This document shows positions 6,532 through 10,562 of a stretch of 10,562 nucleotides of DNA, piece by piece. Source of the stretch: Bacteroidota bacterium (GTDB lineage: Bacteria > Bacteroidota > Bacteroidia > Bacteroidales > GCA-2748055); the NCBI GenBank assembly GCA_030642565.1, contig DAOWNM010000067.1, forward strand, positions 1 through 10,562, read 5' to 3'. Under the pieces are notes generated by a model. The model saw only the letters and a program-made list of their open reading frames with translations, was not told the DNA's origin and searched no databases. Positions within the stretch are counted from its first letter, which is position 1; every line of letters starts with the position of its first letter. Position numbers and translations under genes: made by a program.

Positions 6532-9500
6532 ATGCATTTTAGAAAAATAAATCTTTTCCTGGGTTGGGTCAGTTTTGCCATCGCCCTGATTGTCTACCTG
6601 CTCACCCTTGAACCTACCGTCAGCTTGTGGGACTGTGGCGAGTTTATTGCCAGCGCCTATAAACTCCAGGTGGGTCACCCCCCTGGAGCACCACTGTTCA
6701 TGATTATTGGAAGGGTATTTGCACTCTTTACTTCCGATCAGGAAAAGGTAGCCATGATGATCAATGCTGTATCTGCCTTTGCCAGTGCCTTTACCATTCT
6801 TTTCCTCTTCTGGACCATCTCTCACCTGCTGAAAAAAATAGTTATAGGCAGTTCGGATAAACCCTCCAAAGCTGAAGTGATTGTTGTTCTTGGAGGTGCC
6901 TTTGTAGGAGCCCTGGCCTACACTTTCTCCGATACTTTCTGGTTCTCAGCTGTTGAAGGAGAGGTATATGCCACATCTTCCCTGTTTACAGCGGTGGTTT
7001 TCTGGGCCATTCTCAAATGGGAAAATGTGGCTGATAAACCGGGGGCCAACAGGTGGCTGATACTGATCGCATACCTCATCGGCCTATCTATCGGTGTACA
7101 TCTCCTGAACCTGCTGGCCATTCCTGCCATTGTCCTGGTCTACTACTTTAAAAAATCCCCGATAGTTACCCGCAACGGGGTCTTAAAGGCGCTGGGAATA
7201 TCGGGGGTAATTCTCCTGTTTATTATGTACGGAATGATCCCGGGCATTGTCAAACTGGCCACTGTGGTCGAGAAGTTCTTTACCAATACAGTAGGTTTAC
7301 ACTACAATGTAGGTGTCGTCATCTACGTATTTCTCCTGCTGGGAGCCCTGATCTATGGGATCTACCGTACCCAGTTCCTGAAAAAAAATGTTCTCTGGAA
7401 CACTGTGCTGCTGGCCATCACTGTTATCGTTATTGGGTACTCCTCCTATGCGCTGATTGTAATCCGCGCCCTGGCTGGCCCTCCCATGAATGAGAATCGC
7501 CCCGAAAATGTCTTTGCTTTTCTTTCATATCTGAATCGGGAGCAGTACGGGGACCGCCCACTTATTCTGGGATACCAGTACAATGCAGAGGTTGAGGACC
7601 TGGTCTATAAAAAGCCTGTCTACATCCTGAACAAAGAGGAGAACAGGTATGAAATTGCCCATCGTAAACCGGAGGTGGTGATGAAAGGCAGCAAGGTGCT
7701 TCTTCCCCGTATGTACAGCCGTAATGTCATGCACAAGCAGGCTTACCAGGAGTTCGGTACCATAAACGATCCGGGGAGTCCCAGTTTCCTCGACAATATG
7801 GAGTTCCTGTTCCGCTACCAGATCGGCCATATGTATCTGCGCTATTTTATGTGGAACTTTGCCGGAAGACAGAACGATATCCAGGGACACGGAAATGTAC
7901 TGAACGGAAACTGGATCAGCGGAATCGGGGCCATTGATTCGGCCAGGATCGGTTCACAGAAAAACCTGCCCGATCAGATGAAAAATCATCCGGCCAGGAA
8001 TACCTATTTCTTTTTACCCCTTTTATTTGGACTGGTGGGTCTCTTTTTCCAACTGGATAAGAGTACACGTGATTTCTGGGTGGTCATGAGTCTGTTTATC
8101 CTGACCGGGGTAGCCATTGTCATCTACCTTAACCAGACTCCCTATCAACCCAGGGAGCGCGATTACGCTTTTGCAGGTTCATTCTATGCATTTGCCATCT
8201 GGATTGGAATGGGTGTGGCTGGACTGTTCCAGGTGCTGCGATCAAAACTGAATGCCAACCTCTCTGCTATCCTGGCAACAATTATCAGCCTGATGGCGGT
8301 CCCAGTGCTGATGGCCACGCAAAACTGGGATGATCATGATCGTTCCGGCCGTTATACAGCAAGGGATATTGCCAAAAATTATTTGAATTCGTGCAGCAAG
8401 GACGCTGTTCTCTTTACCGTAGGTGATAATGATACATTCCCCCTCTGGTATGTCCAGGATGTGGAAGGCGTCAGGGAAGATATCCGCATCGTCAATATGA
8501 TGCTGTTCAATATGGATTGGTATATCGATCAGGCGAGATGGAAAAATTATGATTCGGAACCTCTTCCATTTACCATCCCGCAGGCAAAATATGAGGCCAT
8601 TCCGGGAAACAGCATCTTTGTCAGGGAACACAAACAATGGGCCACTGTAGATTATATGCTCAACTTTATGAAGAGCGATAATCCCGATTACATGGTGAAA
8701 CTGCGAAGCGGTGAACAGGTAAACTTCATTCCCACCCATCAACTGATCATTCAAGTGGATTCGGCCACGGTGGTCTCCAATGGTACCGTAGCTCCGGAAG
8801 ATGCCCACAGGGTTGAAAAGAATATTCGCATTCAGCTGGAGCCCAATGGCCAGATCTTTAAAAACTCACTGGGACAGCTGGATATTATAGCTTCCAACAA
8901 GTGGAACCGGCCTATCTACTACACATCAGGCGGTTTTGACGGATCACTGGGCCTGGAAGAATTTTACCGTCTTGAAGGACTGGCCTACCGGCTGGTCCCC
9001 CTTAGAACACCCTATGAGAGTATCCTTGTTATGGGGGATATCGATACCGACACACTGTATGAGCGGCTGATGAATCAGTTTGAATGGGGCCGGATGAATG
9101 CGGAGGATGTTCAGCTGGATTACTATACTATTCGTACCATGTCTGTCATTCGATTCAGAAGCATGTATACCCGCCTGGCATTGCAGCTATTGCAGGAGGG
9201 AGATAGGAAGCGTGCAGTAGAAGTACTTGACCGGTGTATGGAGCTGGCCCCCTCCCGTGTGCTTCCCTATGACCAGTATATTACAGGTATCACGCTACCC
9301 AAAAGGGATGGGGGAGTGATCCATCATGAAGGGGTCATTGAGGCCTATTACCTCAGTGGAGAGCCAGAGAAAGCCAATGATATTCTCCTGGAACATTACC
9401 AGAATTTGACTGATAATGTTCTCTATTTCAACGCCATGAAGCCCCGGCACAGATCATCTATCCAGCGGGATATCAATGAGGCTATGTACCAGATGGAGGA

Positions 9501-9576
9501 GTTAAAGATCCTTCTTCAGAATTATCAGCAGGAAGAGCTGCTGCTGGAACTTGGAATTACCGGTTTCGGTTCATAA
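6532..9576 (+). CDS. Glycosyltransferase family 117 (DUF2723, PMT-like) membrane protein
   Basis: A 1014-residue integral membrane protein of the DUF2723/GT117 family, GT-C-fold proteins related to protein O-mannosyltransferases and to animal TMEM260. The first membrane segment (about 6-26) is followed by TVSLWDCGEFIASAYKLQVG and HPPGAPL (29-55). The DxGE pair Asp34/Glu37 in this first outer loop corresponds to the acidic catalytic site expected in PMT-type enzymes. About nine hydrophobic segments follow to residue 313, then a periplasmic loop region (about 314-488), then four more segments (490-595). The C-terminal ~415 residues are soluble, include LFTVGDNDTFPLWYVQDVEG (627-646), and end with TPR-like helices (about 875-960, for example ALQLLQEGDRKRAVEVLDRCMELAP). 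It probably transfers a sugar from a polyprenyl-phosphate donor to an exported protein or glycolipid; donor and acceptor are inferred. The gene is divergent from the SUI1 unit, and its last 20 nt overlap the opposing polyprenyl synthase gene. Confidence 0.9.
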   Translation: MHFRKINLFLGWVSFAIALIVYLLTLEPTVSLWDCGEFIASAYKLQVGHPPGAPLFMIIGRVFALFTSDQEKVAMMINAVSAFASAFTILFLFWTISHLLKKIVIGSSDKPSKAEVIVVLGGAFVGALAYTFSDTFWFSAVEGEVYATSSLFTAVVFWAILKWENVADKPGANRWLILIAYLIGLSIGVHLLNLLAIPAIVLVYYFKKSPIVTRNGVLKALGISGVILLFIMYGMIPGIVKLATVVEKFFTNTVGLHYNVGVVIYVFLLLGALIYGIYRTQFLKKNVLWNTVLLAITVIVIGYSSYALIVIRALAGPPMNENRPENVFAFLSYLNREQYGDRPLILGYQYNAEVEDLVYKKPVYILNKEENRYEIAHRKPEVVMKGSKVLLPRMYSRNVMHKQAYQEFGTINDPGSPSFLDNMEFLFRYQIGHMYLRYFMWNFAGRQNDIQGHGNVLNGNWISGIGAIDSARIGSQKNLPDQMKNHPARNTYFFLPLLFGLVGLFFQLDKSTRDFWVVMSLFILTGVAIVIYLNQTPYQPRERDYAFAGSFYAFAIWIGMGVAGLFQVLRSKLNANLSAILATIISLMAVPVLMATQNWDDHDRSGRYTARDIAKNYLNSCSKDAVLFTVGDNDTFPLWYVQDVEGVREDIRIVNMMLFNMDWYIDQARWKNYDSEPLPFTIPQAKYEAIPGNSIFVREHKQWATVDYMLNFMKSDNPDYMVKLRSGEQVNFIPTHQLIIQVDSATVVSNGTVAPEDAHRVEKNIRIQLEPNGQIFKNSLGQLDIIASNKWNRPIYYTSGGFDGSLGLEEFYRLEGLAYRLVPLRTPYESILVMGDIDTDTLYERLMNQFEWGRMNAEDVQLDYYTIRTMSVIRFRSMYTRLALQLLQEGDRKRAVEVLDRCMELAPSRVLPYDQYITGITLPKRDGGVIHHEGVIEAYYLSGEPEKANDILLEHYQNLTDNVLYFNAMKPRHRSSIQRDINEAMYQMEELKILLQNYQQEELLLELGITGFGS

Positions 9577-10531
9577 GAAAAGAGGCAAAATTGTACAGTT
9601 CACTCTTCCGCTCTTCCAGTCTGTTTAGCTTTTTCAGATTGGCCAGGGCCTCCTGATAATAATTCCGGATTCTTTTCTCTGTTAACTCTTTGACATTCAA
9701 TGAATCGAAGATAGAGGTTACCGCCCCGATCTTCTCCTCCCGGTCAAACTCTTTCCTTGTGAACCACCCGGACAACTCCTCTCTCTGTGGGGCAGAAGCT
9801 GCTTCGAGTGCCTGGATCGCCAGAAAGGTCTTTTTATTGTCCACTATATCGGTACCCAGGTTTTTGCCCATCAATACCGGGTCGCCATAGATGTCAAGCA
9901 GGTCGTCCTGGAGCTGAAAAGCGATACCAAGGTTTCTTCCATATTCATAGAGGTCTTCAGCATCTCTCTGGGATGAACCTCCCAGGATAGCCCCAATCTT
10001 CAGGCTGGCGGCTATCAATACCGCCGTCTTTAACTGAATCATGGTCAGATACTCCTCTTCAGAAACCGAAATGAGTTCTTCAAAATTCATATCCATCTGC
10101 TGCCCTTCACACACCTGCATGGCCGTTTTGGTGAACACATCCTGGACCACATTCAGCACCACCCCCGGAGCCTGATTCATCAGGCGACTGGCCATAATTG
10201 ACATCACATCGCCCGAAAGAATAGCCACATTTTCACTGTATTTGATATGCACCGTCGGGCTGCCCCTTCTCCGTTCCGAACGGTCCATGATATCGTCGTG
10301 TAACAGGGTAAAATTGTGAAATATCTCAATGGCCACGGCCGGAAGAAGTGCAGATTCCACCGCCCCGGCAAACATGTCGCAAGCAAGAATTACAAGTGCC
10401 GGTCTGATCCGCTTCCCTCCAAGGGAGAGAATATACCTGACTGGTTCGTATAGTTCAGGTGGGGTATCCGGAATGGAAAGGTTCTGAATATGTTTCTCAA
10501 CCAGGTTCTGCGCTTCAAGAAGTGTATACAT
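9557..10531 (-). CDS. Polyprenyl synthetase family protein (trans-isoprenyl diphosphate synthase, likely short chain)
   Basis: A 324-residue all-helical cytosolic enzyme that condenses isopentenyl diphosphate with allylic diphosphates to make isoprenoid chains for quinones, carotenoids or lipid carriers. All hallmarks are present: GGKRIRP (38-44) for IPP binding, the first Asp-rich motif LLHDDIMD (76-83; Asp79, Asp80, Asp83) followed by RRRGSPTVH (87-95), AILSGD (103-108), QLKTA (166-170), and the second Asp-rich motif FQLQDDLLDIYGD (205-217; Asp209, Asp210, Asp213). Phe74 lies five residues before the first motif, a position where a bulky aromatic usually limits product length, so a C15 or C20 product is more likely than a long quinone side chain. 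That is an inference. The start is ATG 10531. The bases from 10532 to the window edge show no convincing promoter. The stop lies inside the 3' end of the convergent GT117 gene. Confidence 0.92.
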   Translation of the reverse strand: MYTLLEAQNLVEKHIQNLSIPDTPPELYEPVRYILSLGGKRIRPALVILACDMFAGAVESALLPAVAIEIFHNFTLLHDDIMDRSERRRGSPTVHIKYSENVAILSGDVMSIMASRLMNQAPGVVLNVVQDVFTKTAMQVCEGQQMDMNFEELISVSEEEYLTMIQLKTAVLIAASLKIGAILGGSSQRDAEDLYEYGRNLGIAFQLQDDLLDIYGDPVLMGKNLGTDIVDNKKTFLAIQALEAASAPQREELSGWFTRKEFDREEKIGAVTSIFDSLNVKELTEKRIRNYYQEALANLKKLNRLEERKSELYNFASFLMNRNR

Positions 10532-10562
10532 AGTGCAGACAAGTTAATGATTTTGGCCTAAA

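Noticed and set aside
6448..6825. 125-codon minus-strand open frame covering the divergent gap and the start of the GT117 gene
   Set aside because: It is antisense to the conserved N-terminus with the DxGE motif, and its translation is low-complexity and not protein-like.
8242..8808. 188-codon open frame on the minus strand inside the GT117 gene
   Set aside because: It lies antisense to a well-supported conserved protein, its translation shows no recognisable domain, and it has no promoter or signal of its own.
9559..9570. ACCG-GTTT-CGGT mini-hairpin as a terminator for the convergent GT117/synthase pair
   Set aside because: The 4-bp stem is too short and no T-run follows on either strand.
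1..10562. CRISPR array, tRNA/rRNA genes, insertion sequences, toxin-antitoxin or phage-defence genes
   Set aside because: I looked on both strands and saw no spaced direct repeats, no cloverleaf or rRNA signatures, no transposase motifs and no defence-type protein motifs.

Overview
The window looks like chromosomal DNA from a Bacteroidota bacterium, probably a free-living or marine member of the Bacteroidales/Marinilabiliales kind. The evidence is the type of genes rather than any one marker: a glycosyltransferase 117 (DUF2723) membrane protein, a TonB-like protein with a cysteine pair in its C-terminal domain, a YciH/SUI1 protein with a Bacteroidota-style N-terminus, and a large outer-membrane protein combining a peptidase-like domain, a propeller and a barrel. 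One good promoter also follows the Bacteroidota TTG / TAnnTTTG pattern. There are no rRNA, tRNA, CRISPR, IS or phage genes. The window is gene-dense, and no stretch over 300 bases lacks a gene.

Layout. Bases 2-1708 (+) hold a two-gene unit: an exported alpha/beta-hydrolase-like protein, cut by the left edge, followed with zero spacing by a GT9 (heptosyltransferase-type) glycosyltransferase. Bases 1714-2478 (-) encode a single-pass TonB-like protein. It is divergent from a small lipoprotein with an LEA14/WHy-like domain (2565-3149, +), and the short gap between them holds a perfect 8-bp inverted repeat. Bases 3146-6389 (-) form a probable two-gene operon led by a Bacteroidota-type promoter. 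The first gene is a divergent SUI1/YciH-family protein. The second is a ~950-residue exported protein with an apparent gluzincin site (HExxH plus a downstream Glu), a TolB/PD40-like beta-propeller and a C-terminal beta-barrel with an Omp85-like RG motif. Bases 6532-9576 (+) encode the GT117 multi-pass membrane protein, which runs tail-to-tail into a short-chain trans-polyprenyl diphosphate synthase (9557-10531, -).

How the genes may fit together. Most products belong to the cell envelope: sugar transfer to lipopolysaccharide (GT9), probable protein or lipid glycosylation at the membrane (GT117), isoprenoid supply (polyprenyl synthase), energy transduction to the outer membrane (TonB-like), an outer-membrane lipoprotein and a surface or outer-membrane barrel protein. 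They lie in several short units on alternating strands, so this is a neighbourhood of envelope and housekeeping genes rather than one pathway operon. All three convergent gene pairs overlap or lie within 5 nt of each other. I did not find a clear new multi-gene system. The most unusual items are the peptidase-propeller-barrel protein, the degenerate SUI1 protein, and the hydrolase that appears to have lost its catalytic histidine.
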